Of a stretch of DNA of 64,000 nucleotides, positions 26,762 through 37,208 are shown piece by piece. The stretch's first letter is position 1. Each line of letters begins with the position of its first letter. The position numbers were made by a program, and so were the translations under genes. This stretch comes from Pseudomonas fluorescens HK44 (GTDB lineage: Bacteria; Pseudomonadota; Gammaproteobacteria; Pseudomonadales; Pseudomonadaceae), in contig NZ_AFOY02000027.1 of assembly GCF_000217955.3 (NCBI RefSeq), positions 1 to 64,000 of the forward strand, written 5' to 3'. The notes beneath the pieces are model-generated. The model did no database searches. It was not told the DNA's origin and was given only the letters and a program-made list of their open reading frames with translations.

Positions 26762-27760
26762 TCAGGCCGGGGTGGCTTCACTCATGGTCTGACGCGCCTG
26801 AGCCCGCTCATGGAAAATGAAGCCGATGCTGTTGAGCAGCAGCTGGGCCGCGAGAATCGAGGTCATGCCGGAAGGGTCATAAACGGGGGCGACCTCGACC
26901 AGGTCCATGCCAACGATGTTGCCTTTGCTGCGTTTGGCCAAGGCCTGGATGATTTCCAGCACTTCGTAATACAGGAAGCCACCATGGCTGGGCGTACCCG
27001 TGCCGGGGGCGATGGACGGGTCGAAGCCGTCGATGTCGATGGTGATGTAGTAGTTGATGTTCTGCGGAATCAGTGCCAGCACACCTTCGACGCCGAGGCG
27101 GCGGACATCGCGCACCGAGAGAATCTTCGAGCCCGCCGCGTGGGCCGCCTCGTAGTCATCGCGATTGGAAGACGACACGTTGCGGATACCCATCTGGGTC
27201 ATGCCGACGATGTGGTTCATTTCGGAGGCGCGGCGCAATGGGTTGCCATGGCCGTAGCGCACGCCGTGGCGCTCGTCGACAAAATCCAGGTGCGCATCGA
27301 AGTGGATGATATGGATCGGACCGCGCCCTTCGAACGCCTTGATCACCGGAGCATGCACCGAGTGATCGCCACCGAGCACAACGGGCATGACACCGGCATC
27401 GAGGATTTTGCGCACCGCGTATTCGGTGTTGGCGTTACTGGTGGCCATGTCGGTGTGCACGATATCGGCGTCACCGACGTCGACCATGCGCACGTCGGCG
27501 GCGGTCAGGTACATCACATCATCTTCGTGGTCATAGGCGCCGGCGTGGCCGAAGGAGAACAGCGTCGATGCCTCGCGAATTCCGCGTGGTCCGAAACGTG
27601 CGCCGGAACGCCACTGGGTGCCCATGTCGTTGGGCACACCGAGCACCGCCACGTCGGCATCCAGCGCGTCCCAATCGGTGCACACCGGGGATTTGCCAAA
27701 GGTGCAATGCCCCACGAACGGCAAGTTCAGGCGACCGGACTCATAACCATTATTCGACAT
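26762..27760 (-). CDS. ureohydrolase (agmatinase/guanidinobutyrase family)
   Basis: The 332-residue enzyme starts at MSNNGYESGRLNLPFVG, with GGAGAGG about seven bases upstream. A GTG five codons earlier is less likely. Binuclear Mn-binding motifs are present in order: GGDHS, FDAHLDFVDERHG and DIDGFDPSIAPGTGTP. They include the His and Asp ligands expected for arginase-fold hydrolases. These enzymes remove urea from a guanidino group. The sequence YGHGNPLRRASEM after the second motif differs from the GbuA proteins I recall, so agmatine or guanidinobutyrate may not be its substrate. It is first in a putative operon and divergent from a LysR gene. Confidence 0.85.
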   Translation of the reverse strand: MSNNGYESGRLNLPFVGHCTFGKSPVCTDWDALDADVAVLGVPNDMGTQWRSGARFGPRGIREASTLFSFGHAGAYDHEDDVMYLTAADVRMVDVGDADIVHTDMATSNANTEYAVRKILDAGVMPVVLGGDHSVHAPVIKAFEGRGPIHIIHFDAHLDFVDERHGVRYGHGNPLRRASEMNHIVGMTQMGIRNVSSSNRDDYEAAHAAGSKILSVRDVRRLGVEGVLALIPQNINYYITIDIDGFDPSIAPGTGTPSHGGFLYYEVLEIIQALAKRSKGNIVGMDLVEVAPVYDPSGMTSILAAQLLLNSIGFIFHERAQARQTMSEATPA

Positions 27761-27872
27761 TTCTAGCCTCTCCACTTCTTGTTATCGGCTTGGCGGACTG
27801 CAAGGCGACCGCCGTTGGAGTGACTATGGGCGCAGGTTTTCGTGGAAAAAATGCTAAACATCAGATACTCAT

Positions 27873-27887
27873 ATCGGCATTACCGAT
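27873..27887. promoter_or_regulatory. LysR-type operator candidate (T-N11-A palindrome)
   Basis: ATCGGCATTACCGAT is a perfect five-base-arm palindrome with the T-N11-A form of LysR-type sites. It lies in the 151-bp divergent region, 24 bp before the LysR start and about 113 bp from the ureohydrolase start. Autoregulation and activation of the divergent operon are inferred. Confidence 0.6.
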
Positions 27888-27911
27888 GCATCCACACGCG
27901 GGAGGTTCAAG

Positions 27912-28826
27912 GTGATTCAGCTGCATGATGTCGATCTGAAGTTGCTCAGGGTGTTTGCCACGATTGTCCGGTGCGGGGGGTTTTCTGCCGCGCAAGCTGC
28001 CTTGAATGCCGGCCAATCGACCATCAGCGAACAAATGACCCATCTGGAAACCCGCCTCGGGGTCAAGCTCTGCCAGCGCGGGCGCAGTGGCTTCCGTTTG
28101 ACCGAGCAAGGGGTGGCGATCCATGAAGCCACCCAGCGCCTGCTCTCGGCGGTGGAAAACTTCTGCATGGACGCCGACGTGCTCAAACAGCACATCAGCG
28201 GAAAGCTCAACCTGGGGATCATCGACACCACCATCACCGACCCTGACTCACCGATACCGCGGACCACCCAGCGCTTCGTGTCCAGAGGGCATGATGTGCA
28301 TCTCAACGTGTATGTGGGCACCCCCGCAGAACTGGAAGAGCGCGTGCTTGACGGCCGACTGCACCTGGCCATCGGACACTTCCCGATCCACGTTCCCGGC
28401 CTGCTGCACTCACCGCTGTATCAGGAAGCACTCGGGCTGTATTGCGGGCGGCGTCATCCGCTCTATGGCAGCCAGGCCGAGCGTGCCGAACTGCTCGAAG
28501 AGATTGGTGCAAGCCGAATCGTCGCCCGGGGTTACATGCAGCAATACGACCTGGAACACCTGGGCGTCAGCAAAGCCGCAGCGACGGTGGACAACATCGA
28601 GGCGCTGGCCATTCTGATCATCTCCGGCGCCTATCTGGGCTTTCTGCCCATGCACTTCGCCTCTCAGTGGATCAAAACCGGTGAAATGCACCAGTTGGCG
28701 CCAACGAGCTTGCGTCTGAAGTCGCCCTTCGATGTGATTACCCGACGTGGCGCTGCTCCACCGCCGATTCTCCAGGCGTTCCTTGAGGATCTTGCGGCCT
28801 GTTCGCGCAGCGCAGGCCGCACCTGA
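27912..28826 (+). CDS. LysR-family transcriptional regulator
   Basis: The 304-residue protein uses a GTG start (V read as Met) with AGG seven bases upstream. The N-terminal helix-turn-helix is LLRVFATIVRCGGFSAAQAALNAGQSTISEQMTHLETRLG, residues about 10-50. The remaining part is a LysR effector-binding fold (GKLNLGIIDTTITDP, then LHLAIGHFPIHVPG). It is divergent from the ureohydrolase set and is its likely regulator. The effector is unknown. It lies 133 bp before gcsR on the same strand, which has its own function. Confidence 0.88.
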   Translation: MIQLHDVDLKLLRVFATIVRCGGFSAAQAALNAGQSTISEQMTHLETRLGVKLCQRGRSGFRLTEQGVAIHEATQRLLSAVENFCMDADVLKQHISGKLNLGIIDTTITDPDSPIPRTTQRFVSRGHDVHLNVYVGTPAELEERVLDGRLHLAIGHFPIHVPGLLHSPLYQEALGLYCGRRHPLYGSQAERAELLEEIGASRIVARGYMQQYDLEHLGVSKAAATVDNIEALAILIISGAYLGFLPMHFASQWIKTGEMHQLAPTSLRLKSPFDVITRRGAAPPPILQAFLEDLAACSRSAGRT

Positions 28827-28959
28827 GCCCCGCGAGTCAGGTACTGTCGACAAAGGACCGTGTGGCACGTCATGCAAGCATCACGCTCGCCACACTCGAA
28901 CAGAGCCCGGCATACTCATTTATCACCGCGATCCGGTTCGCAACCCTTTCAGGCCTCCT

Positions 28960-30495
28960 ATGCGCATCCACGTCACCTTTACCGACCGCGTCGGCATCAC
29001 CCAGGAAGTGCTGGCCCTGCTCGGCAGGCGCAGCCTCAATCTGGATGCCGTCGAAATGGTGCCACCGAACGTTTACATCGACGCGCCGACCCTCGGCGCC
29101 GATGTGCTGGAAGAACTGCGCGAAGCCTTTCTTGGTGTGCGGGGCGTGCAGGCGGTGACGATGGTCGACATCCTCCCCGGCCAGCGTCGACGCCTGCAAC
29201 TGGACGCCTTGCTCGCTGCCAGAGCCGACCCGGTACTGGCCGTGGATGGTCGCGGCCACGTGCTGCTGGCCAATCCGGCACTGATCGCATTGTGCGGGCG
29301 TGAGCCGGCCGGTGAGCCCCTGACAGCGCTATTCGATGAACCCTCCTTGCAACGTACGCTGATCGAACACGGCTACCGCCTGCCCATGCGCGAAGTCACC
29401 CTCAACGGCCAGACCTTGCTGCTCGATGCGATGCCGATCAGCGAAGCCGGCGAGTTGGGCAGCCAGCCACTGGCCGGTGGTTTGCTCACGCTGTACGTGC
29501 CAAACCGTATCAGCGAGCGCCTGGCCGCCCTCCATCACGACCACGCCGAAAGCTTCGAGGCGCTGCTCGGCGAATCACTCCCGATGCGCACCCTGAAAGC
29601 CCGGGCCCAGCGTATTGCAGCGCTCGACGCACCGCTGCTGATCCAGGGCGAAACCGGCACCGGCAAAGAGCTCGTGGCCCGCGCCTGCCACACCTTCAGC
29701 ACGCGGCGTGACTCACCGTTCCTGGCCCTGAACTGCGCGGCATTGCCGGAGAGCCTGGCCGAGAGCGAGCTGTTCGGCTACGCCCCCGGCGCCTTCACCG
29801 GCGCCCAGCGCGGCGGCAAACTCGGCCTGCTCGAACTGGCCGACCAGGGCACGGTGTTCCTCGACGAAATCGGTGAAATGTCGCCCTACCTGCAAGCCAA
29901 GCTGCTGCGCTTTTTGAGCGATGGCTGCTTCCGCCGGGTCGGTGGTGATCGTGAGGTCAAGGTCAACGTGCGGATCCTTAGCGCGACCCACCGTGACCTG
30001 GAAAAAATGGTCAGCGAAGGCAGTTTTCGCGAGGACCTGTTCTACCGCCTGAATGTGCTCAATCTGCAAGTGCCGCCGCTACGAGAACGCGGTCATGACA
30101 TCCTCGTGCTGGCCCAGCACTTCATGCAGCAGGCCTGTGCCCAGATCCAGCGCCCGGTTTGTCGTCTGGCGCCCGCGACTTATCCGGCACTCCTCGAAAA
30201 CCGCTGGCCCGGCAATGTGCGGCAATTGCAAAACGTGATCTTCCGCGCCAGCGCCATTTGCGAAAACCCGCTGGTGGGCATCGACGATCTGGATATCGCC
30301 ACGACGGCCGTGGCGCGGCAAAACGACGGTGAGGTCGGCAGCCTCGAAGATGCCGTCGAAGGGTTTGAAAAGAGCCTGCTGGAGCAGCTCTACCGCAGTT
30401 ACCCCTCCAGCCGGTTACTCGCCGCACGCCTGCATACTTCCCACAGCGCCATTGCCATCCGCCTGCGCAAATACGGTATTTCCGGCAAGACCTGA
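28960..30495 (+). CDS. gcsR: GcsR, TyrR-like sigma-54 activator of glycine cleavage genes
   Basis: The 511-residue enhancer-binding protein starts at MRIHVTFTDRVGITQEV, an ACT-like domain (about 1-75). A PAS-like part follows (about 80-190). The AAA+ domain (about 205-430) has Walker A GETGTGKE, the sigma-54-contacting GAFTGA loop and Walker B VFLDEIGEM. It ends in a TyrR-type helix-turn-helix (SRLLAARLHTSHSAIAIRLRKYG). In P. aeruginosa GcsR activates gcvH2-gcvP2-glyA2 in response to glycine. Here it precedes gcvH, with sites fitting its operator and a -24/-12 promoter between. An in-frame extension to 28747 overlaps the LysR gene and is not used. Confidence 0.9.
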   Translation: MRIHVTFTDRVGITQEVLALLGRRSLNLDAVEMVPPNVYIDAPTLGADVLEELREAFLGVRGVQAVTMVDILPGQRRRLQLDALLAARADPVLAVDGRGHVLLANPALIALCGREPAGEPLTALFDEPSLQRTLIEHGYRLPMREVTLNGQTLLLDAMPISEAGELGSQPLAGGLLTLYVPNRISERLAALHHDHAESFEALLGESLPMRTLKARAQRIAALDAPLLIQGETGTGKELVARACHTFSTRRDSPFLALNCAALPESLAESELFGYAPGAFTGAQRGGKLGLLELADQGTVFLDEIGEMSPYLQAKLLRFLSDGCFRRVGGDREVKVNVRILSATHRDLEKMVSEGSFREDLFYRLNVLNLQVPPLRERGHDILVLAQHFMQQACAQIQRPVCRLAPATYPALLENRWPGNVRQLQNVIFRASAICENPLVGIDDLDIATTAVARQNDGEVGSLEDAVEGFEKSLLEQLYRSYPSSRLLAARLHTSHSAIAIRLRKYGISGKT

Positions 30496-30526
30496 CCGCC
30501 GCCCATACAAGCGCTTTTATGAGCAC

Positions 30527-30544
30527 TGTATGCAAATCGCTACA
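30527..30544 (+). promoter_or_regulatory. GcsR/TyrR-type operator 1
   Basis: TGTATGCAAATCGCTACA has the TGTA-N10-TACA symmetry of TyrR-class activator sites. It lies about 180 bp upstream of the -24 element, the normal range for enhancer-binding proteins. Confidence 0.65.
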
Positions 30545-30569
30545 GCGTACCGAATTCAAGACAAAACGC

Positions 30570-30587
30570 TGTAACGTCGACGTCTCA
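30570..30587 (+). promoter_or_regulatory. GcsR-type operator 2
   Basis: TGTAACGTCGACGTCTCA closely follows the TGTAACG-N4-CGTTCCG consensus that I recall for P. aeruginosa GcsR; the first half-site is exact. Confidence 0.7.
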
Positions 30588-30626
30588 TCGCCCTTCCCCT
30601 CTTTCGCCCTGCTTACCCGGGCCCTC

Positions 30627-30644
30627 TGTATTGAATTCACTACA
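30627..30644 (+). promoter_or_regulatory. GcsR/TyrR-type operator 3
   Basis: TGTATTGAATTCACTACA is another TGTA-N10-TACA element, about 65 bp upstream of the -24 box. Confidence 0.65.
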
Positions 30645-30708
30645 GATACGCCCTGTCCAACCCCCAATAAACACATCAACCAATTGATTTATAAAGAATA
30701 AATAACAA

Positions 30709-30723
30709 TGGCACTGCACTTGC
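30709..30723 (+). promoter_or_regulatory. sigma-54 (RpoN) promoter of gcvH operon
   Basis: TGGCAC-N5-TTGC (TGGCACTGCACTTGC) matches the -24/-12 consensus fully, with correct GG to GC spacing. It lies 95 bp before gcvH and downstream of the three operators. Confidence 0.88.
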
Positions 30724-30817
30724 TATGAACTCTCCAGCCACGCTCGCTGCCCGGCACGAGCCTGTAAATCTTCTCCCGCCACAAGAAGCGGGGGAGTCTG
30801 CCCCCTGAGGAGTTCAC

Positions 30818-31201
30818 ATGAGCGAATTGCGTTTTACTGAAGATCACGAATGGCTGCGCACCGAAGCTGACGGCAGCGTTACGGTCGGCATCACCGCCTT
30901 CGCACAGAACGCCCTGGGCGATGTGGTTTTCGTACAACTGCCTGAGCTGCAGGCCTACGAACAAGGCGCTGAAACCGCCACCGTCGAGTCGGTAAAAGCC
31001 GCCAGCGGCGTGTACATGCCATTGGCGGGTGACGTGATGGAAGTGAACCCGGCGCTGGACAGCAGCCCTGAGCTGGTCAACGAAGATCCGCTGGGCGAAG
31101 GCTGGTTCTTCCGCTTCAAGCCAACCGACGCCTCGGCTATCGCCAAACTGCTGGATCAGGACGCTTACGACCGTCTGATCAAAGACCACGCTGACGCTTG
31201 A
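30818..31201 (+). CDS. gcvH: glycine cleavage system H protein
   Basis: The 127-residue protein carries the lipoyl attachment Lys at about residue 60 in ETATVESVKAASGVY. The start MSELRFTEDHEWLR is typical, with TGAGGAG upstream. The lipoyl arm moves the aminomethyl group from the P protein to the T protein. It is the first gene of the GcsR-controlled operon and is followed after 9 bp by gcvP. Co-location with lipA, which makes the lipoyl group, fits its need for this cofactor. Confidence 0.95.
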   Translation: MSELRFTEDHEWLRTEADGSVTVGITAFAQNALGDVVFVQLPELQAYEQGAETATVESVKAASGVYMPLAGDVMEVNPALDSSPELVNEDPLGEGWFFRFKPTDASAIAKLLDQDAYDRLIKDHADA

Positions 31202-31210
31202 GGAATCCGC

Positions 31211-34059
31211 ATGACCCTCCTCCTCGACACCCGTAACGAATTCATCGCCCGCCATATTGGCCCGGGCGTTACCGACGTCGATGCCATGCTGCAAGACGTG
31301 GGCTTTGACTCGCTGGAAGCCCTGAGCGCCAGCGTCATCCCCGACAGCATCAAAGGCACCAGCGTCCTCGGACTGGAAGACGGCTTGAGCGAAGCCGAGG
31401 CCCTGGCCTCGATCAAAGCCATCGCCGCCAAGAACCAACTGTTCAAGACCTACATCGGCCAGGGCTACTACAACTGCCACACGCCGTCGCCGATCCTGCG
31501 CAACCTGCTGGAAAACCCGGCCTGGTACACCGCCTACACCCCCTACCAGCCGGAAATTTCCCAAGGTCGCCTGGAAGCGCTGCTGAACTTCCAGACCCTG
31601 ATCAGCGACCTGACCGGCCTGCCGATCGCCAACGCCTCCTTGCTCGACGAAGCCACCGCCGCTGCCGAAGCCATGACCTTCTGCAAACGCCTGAGCAAGA
31701 ACAAGGGCAGCCACGCCTTCTTCGCCTCGATCCACAGCCACCCGCAAACCCTCGACGTGCTGCGCACCCGTGCCGAGCCGTTGGGCATTGACGTGGTGGT
31801 CGGCGACGAACGCGAACTGACGGATGTCAGCGCGTTCTTCGGCGCTCTGCTGCAATACCCGGCGAGCAACGGCGACCTGTTCGACTACCGCGAACTGACC
31901 GAACGCTTCCACGCCGCTAATGCGCTGGTCGCGGTCGCCGCCGACCTGCTGGCCCTGACCGTGCTGACCCCGCCGGGCGAGTTCGGCGCCGACGTGGCCA
32001 TCGGTAGCGCCCAACGCTTCGGCGTACCGCTGGGCTTCGGTGGCCCGCACGCGGCCTACTTCTCCACCAAGGATGCGTTCAAGCGCGACATGCCGGGCCG
32101 TCTGGTCGGCGTCTCCGTAGACCGTTTCGGCAAGCCGGCCCTGCGCCTGGCCATGCAGACCCGCGAGCAACATATCCGCCGCGAGAAAGCCACCAGCAAC
32201 ATCTGCACCGCCCAGGTGCTGCTGGCCAACATCGCCAGCATGTACGCCGTGTATCACGGTCCTAAAGGCCTGACGCAGATCGCCAACCGCATCCATCACC
32301 TGACCGCGATCCTCGCCAAAGGCTTGAGCGCACTGGGCTTGAAGTCGAGCAAGAACACTTCTTCGACACCCTGACCCTGGCCACCGGCGCCCACACCGCC
32401 GCCCTGCACGACAAGGCCCGCGCCCAGCGCATCAACCTGCGGGTCGTCGATGGCGAGCGCCTGGGTCTGTCCCTCGATGAAACCACCGGTCAGGCCGACA
32501 TCGAAAGCCTGTGGAGCGTGCTGGCTGACGGCAAAGCCCTGCCGGACTTCGCCGCGCTGGCCGCCTCGGTGCAAAGCCGCATCCCGGCGGAACTGGTGCG
32601 TCAATCGCCGATCCTCAGCCACCCGGTGTTCAACCGTTACCACTCGGAAACCGAGCTGATGCGCTACCTGCGCAAGCTCGCCGACAAGGACCTGGCGCTG
32701 GATCGCACCATGATCCCGCTGGGGTCGTGCACCATGAAACTCAACGCGGCCAGCGAAATGATCCCGGTGACCTGGGCCGAATTCGGCGCCCTGCACCCGT
32801 TCGCTCCGCCTGCGCAAAGCGCCGGCTACCAGCAACTGACTGACGAACTGGAAGCGATGCTCTGCGCCGCGACCGGTTACGACGCGATTTCGCTGCAACC
32901 GAACGCCGGTTCCCAAGGTGAATACGCAGGACTCCTGGCCATTCGCGCCTACCACCAGAGCCGTGGCGAAGAGCGCCGCGACATCTGCCTGATCCCGTCG
33001 TCGGCCCACGGCACCAACCCGGCCACCGCCAACATGGCTGGCATGCGCGTCGTGGTGACGGCCTGTGATGCCCGCGGCAACGTCGACATCGAAGACCTGC
33101 GCGCCAAAGCCATCGAGCACCGCGAGCACCTCGCCGCGCTGATGATCACCTACCCGTCGACCCACGGCGTGTTCGAAGAAGGCATCCGTGAAATCTGCGG
33201 GATCATTCATGACAATGGCGGCCAGGTGTACATCGACGGCGCCAACATGAACGCCATGGTCGGCCTCTGCGCACCGGGCAAGTTCGGCGGCGACGTGTCG
33301 CACCTGAACCTGCACAAAACCTTCTGCATCCCGCACGGCGGTGGCGGCCCGGGCGTCGGCCCGATTGGTGTGAAATCGCACCTGACGCCGTTCCTGCCGG
33401 GGCACGCGGCCATGGCACGCAAGAAAGGCGCGGTCTGCGCGGCACCGTTCGGCAGCGCGAGCATCCTGCCGATCACCTGGATGTACATCCGCATGATGGG
33501 CGGCGCCGGCCTCAAGCGCGCTTCGCAATTGGCGATCCTCAACGCCAACTACATTTCCCGTCGCCTCGAAGAGCACTACCCGGTGCTCTACACCGGCAGC
33601 AACGGTCTGGTCGCCCACGAATGCATCCTCGACCTGCGTCCGTTGAAAGACAGCAGCGGCATCAGCGTCGATGACGTCGCCAAGCGCCTGATCGACTTCG
33701 GCTTCCATGCGCCAACCATGTCGTTCCCGGTGGCCGGCACGTTGATGATCGAGCCGACCGAAAGCGAATCCAGGGAAGAACTGGACCGCTTCTGCGACGC
33801 CATGATCCGCATCCGCGAAGAAATCCGCGCAGTGGAAAACGGCACCCTGGACAAGGACGACAACCCGCTGAAAAACGCTCCGCACACGGCCGCGGAAATC
33901 GTTGGCGAGTGGACGCACCCGTACAGCCGTGAGCAAGCGGTGTATCCGGTGGCGTCGTTGATCGAAGGCAAGTACTGGCCACCGGTCGGCCGGGTCGACA
34001 ACGTGTTCGGCGACCGCAACCTGATCTGCGCCTGCCCGTCGATCACCGACTACGCCTAA
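31211..34059 (+). pseudogene. gcvP: glycine dehydrogenase (decarboxylating) P protein, one-base frameshift
   Basis: Residues 1-about 378 read in one frame (TLLLDTRNEFIARHIGPG...GLSALGL). The rest reads in another up to SITDYA at 34059. At 32341-32345 GAAG-TC lacks one G compared with the expected K-V-E reading (aag gtc gag), so the frame drops by one base and the first frame ends at 32374. The combined length of about 949 residues is normal. The PLP lysine is in HLNLHKTFCIPHGGGG. Both halves are otherwise clean, so this is either a very recent mutation or a sequencing error. The enzyme decarboxylates glycine and loads GcvH. Confidence 0.9.
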
Positions 34060-34117
34060 GAACAATCGTCCCACAAAAGCATGTCAGTCCATTCAGAGAA
34101 CAACAGAGGATTCCACC

Positions 34118-35374
<1,257 letters not shown>

Positions 35375-35472
35375 ACCACAGAAGGGACAGGGCAACGCCT
35401 TGTCCCTCCTGCCAGCCTGACGACAAACCACAGGTTGGCTTGGGCCGAACCACCCGCTACAAGGAAAAACAC

Positions 35473-36468
35473 ATGGTCACTGTTGTGCAATCGGCCGGCA
35501 AAAACCCGGTAAGAATGGAAGTGGGTATCAAGCTGCGCGGCGCCGAAAAGGTTGCGCGAATTCCGGTGAAGATCATTCCGAGCGACGAGCTGCCACGCAA
35601 ACCCGACTGGATTCGCGTGCGTATCCCGGCGTCACCGGAAGTCGACCGCATCAAGGCCCTGCTGCGCAAACACAAGTTGCACAGCGTCTGCGAAGAAGCT
35701 TCCTGCCCGAACCTCGGAGAGTGCTTCTCCGGTGGCACCGCGACCTTCATGATCATGGGCGACATCTGCACCCGTCGCTGCCCGTTCTGCGACGTTGGCC
35801 ACGGTCGTCCGAAGCCGCTGGACGTCAACGAACCGGAAAGCCTGGCCATCGCCATCGCCGACCTGAAACTGAAGTACGTGGTGATCACCTCGGTAGACCG
35901 CGATGACCTGCGCGACGGTGGTGCCCAGCACTTCGCCGACTGCATCCGCGAAATCCGCAAACTGTCGCCGAACGTGCAACTGGAAACCCTGGTCCCGGAC
36001 TACCGTGGCCGGATGGACGTGGCGCTGGCCATCACCGCGGCCGAGCCGCCGGATGTGTTCAACCACAACCTGGAAACCGTGCCGCGCCTGTACAAGGCTG
36101 CGCGTCCGGGGTCGGATTACCAGTGGTCGCTGACCCTGCTGCAAAAATTCAAGCAGCTGATGCCGCACATTCCGACCAAGTCCGGCCTGATGCTGGGTCT
36201 GGGCGAAACCGACGAGGAAGTCATCGACGTCATGAAGCGCATGCGCGAACACGACATCGACATGCTGACCCTCGGCCAGTACCTGCAACCGTCCCGCAGC
36301 CACTTGCCGGTGCAGCGTTTCGTGCACCCGGACACCTTCGCCTGGTTCGCCGAGGAAGGTTACAAGATGGGCTTCAAGAACGTCGCCTCCGGCCCGCTGG
36401 TACGTTCCTCGTACCACGCTGACGAGCAGGTTCATGGCGCGAAAAACGCTGCGGGCTCCAGTGTGTAA
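35473..36468 (+). CDS. lipA: lipoyl synthase LipA, operon-linked to glycine cleavage
   Basis: The 331-residue radical SAM enzyme starts at MVTVVQSAGKNPVRME with GGA upstream; an earlier in-frame ATG at 35440 lacks a good site. The auxiliary cluster cysteines are in SVCEEASCPNLGEC, the radical SAM cysteines in CTRRCPFCDVGHG, and the C-terminal Ser ligand in VRSSYHADEQ. It inserts sulfur into octanoyl-GcvH. It follows glyA by about 100 bp, in the place where P. aeruginosa has sdaA and gcvT2. A housekeeping lipA is expected elsewhere next to lipB, so this is probably a second, glycine-regulated copy. Confidence 0.92.
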   Translation: MVTVVQSAGKNPVRMEVGIKLRGAEKVARIPVKIIPSDELPRKPDWIRVRIPASPEVDRIKALLRKHKLHSVCEEASCPNLGECFSGGTATFMIMGDICTRRCPFCDVGHGRPKPLDVNEPESLAIAIADLKLKYVVITSVDRDDLRDGGAQHFADCIREIRKLSPNVQLETLVPDYRGRMDVALAITAAEPPDVFNHNLETVPRLYKAARPGSDYQWSLTLLQKFKQLMPHIPTKSGLMLGLGETDEEVIDVMKRMREHDIDMLTLGQYLQPSRSHLPVQRFVHPDTFAWFAEEGYKMGFKNVASGPLVRSSYHADEQVHGAKNAAGSSV

Positions 36469-36521
36469 TCGCTGCTGAAAAACGAACGGGCTCCAGTGCC
36501 GTCTGGCACACCCGAAACAAC

Positions 36522-36561
36522 ACGAAAAAGCCTCAGGCCGTATGGCCTGAGGCTTTTTCGT
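36522..36561 (+). terminator. strong intrinsic terminator after lipA
   Basis: ACGAAAAAGCCTCAGGCC pairs with GGCCTGAGGCTTTTTCGT around a four-base loop. It closes the gcvH-lipA unit and, being symmetric, can also stop transcripts of the convergent toxin-antitoxin pair. Confidence 0.9.
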
Positions 36562-36592
36562 CGGCTGAGTAAGTGCTACAAAGCGCGGGGAT

Positions 36593-36901
36593 TTATTGAT
36601 CTCGGCTTCCGGGCTCGAATAGTCGCCCTGGATCACGCGCGCCATGTAGCACTCGCTCGATCAGGATGTCTTTCTCGGTCAAACCATAAAAGATCAGATA
36701 CCGACCGTGACTGAGCATACGCAAGCCTTTAGCGCAGTCATCCCGGGCAACACCAAGATCCGGCTGCTCGACCAACAACAAGCAACGCTGGCGCAGCTCT
36801 GCGACAAACGTTCGGGCCCTGGCAGGATTGTCCCGGGCAATGTAAAGGGCAATATTCTGCAGGTCCTCTCGCGCCATCGCGGAGAACAACAGTTGCCTCA
36901 C
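36593..36901 (-). CDS. ParE/RelE-family toxin
   Basis: The 102-residue protein reads MRQLLFSAMAREDLQNIALYIARDNPARARTFVAELR, then YLIFYGLTEKDILIERVLHGARD, the fold pattern of ParE-type toxins. ParE toxins poison DNA gyrase, while close RelE-type relatives cut mRNA; the sequence favours ParE. The start overlaps the antitoxin stop by four bases (ATGA), so the two are translationally coupled. It is the second gene of the pair. It is preceded on the opposite strand by the lipA terminator. It appears intact. Confidence 0.85.
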   Translation of the reverse strand: MRQLLFSAMAREDLQNIALYIARDNPARARTFVAELRQRCLLLVEQPDLGVARDDCAKGLRMLSHGRYLIFYGLTEKDILIERVLHGARDPGRLFEPGSRDQ

Positions 36902-37197
36902 GAGCGATTTTGCTCGTTAGCGACTTGATCAATCAGTGTATCCAGTTCCGTAAATACCGTATCGGCGTCTATCGCTGGGCGCGGGTCGTTGCGGCTGGTG
37001 GCTATCGCTTCGCGTATTTCTGCAGCCTGCAACCGATCCAGAAGCTGTTGATATGCCGCTTGGGGTAAAAGATAGGCCGCTGGGCGGTTATGATTGAGCA
37101 CTGCGACGGGCTCAGACCCCGCCTGCTCTATCACGGTGCTGGGGCTGCGCTTGAGTTCCGTGATGCTGACTGAGCGGCTAGCGAGTAGTTGCTCCAT
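36898..37197 (-). CDS. Phd/YefM-type antitoxin
   Basis: The 99-residue protein reads MEQLLASRSVSITELKRSPSTVIEQAGSEPVAVLNHNRPAAYLLPQAAYQQLLDRLQ, the N-terminal DNA-binding Phd/YefM fold. A variable acidic tail (DADTVFTELDTLIDQVANEQ) should bind the toxin. It neutralises the ParE-like toxin and usually represses its own promoter together with it. A repeated AAGGTAC element stands just upstream of its start. Confidence 0.85.
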   Translation of the reverse strand: MEQLLASRSVSITELKRSPSTVIEQAGSEPVAVLNHNRPAAYLLPQAAYQQLLDRLQAAEIREAIATSRNDPRPAIDADTVFTELDTLIDQVANEQNRS

Positions 37198-37208
37198 GGG
37201 CAGGCTCC

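Larger units (their letters stand above)
30496..30817 (+). promoter_or_regulatory. gcvH leader: GcsR operators and sigma-54 promoter
   Basis: Three TGTA-N10-(T/A)nCA type elements and one -24/-12 promoter lie in this 322-bp spacer, listed separately. No protein-coding frame is seen. No glycine riboswitch-like fold was recognised, which fits control by an activator instead. Confidence 0.75.

Noticed and set aside
30496..30817. A glycine riboswitch before gcvH.
   Set aside because: No double-aptamer glycine motif was seen, while operators and a sigma-54 promoter explain control.
32518..34059. A separate short glycine dehydrogenase subunit (split P protein).
   Set aside because: Coding similarity continues unbroken upstream of 32518 to the frameshift, and no ribosome-binding site marks a second start, so it is one broken gene and not a natural two-subunit form.
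30689..34074. Two long minus-strand frames (536 and 592 codons) opposite gcvH and gcvP.
   Set aside because: They are shadows of the glycine cleavage genes, with low-complexity V, G, R and D content and no motif.
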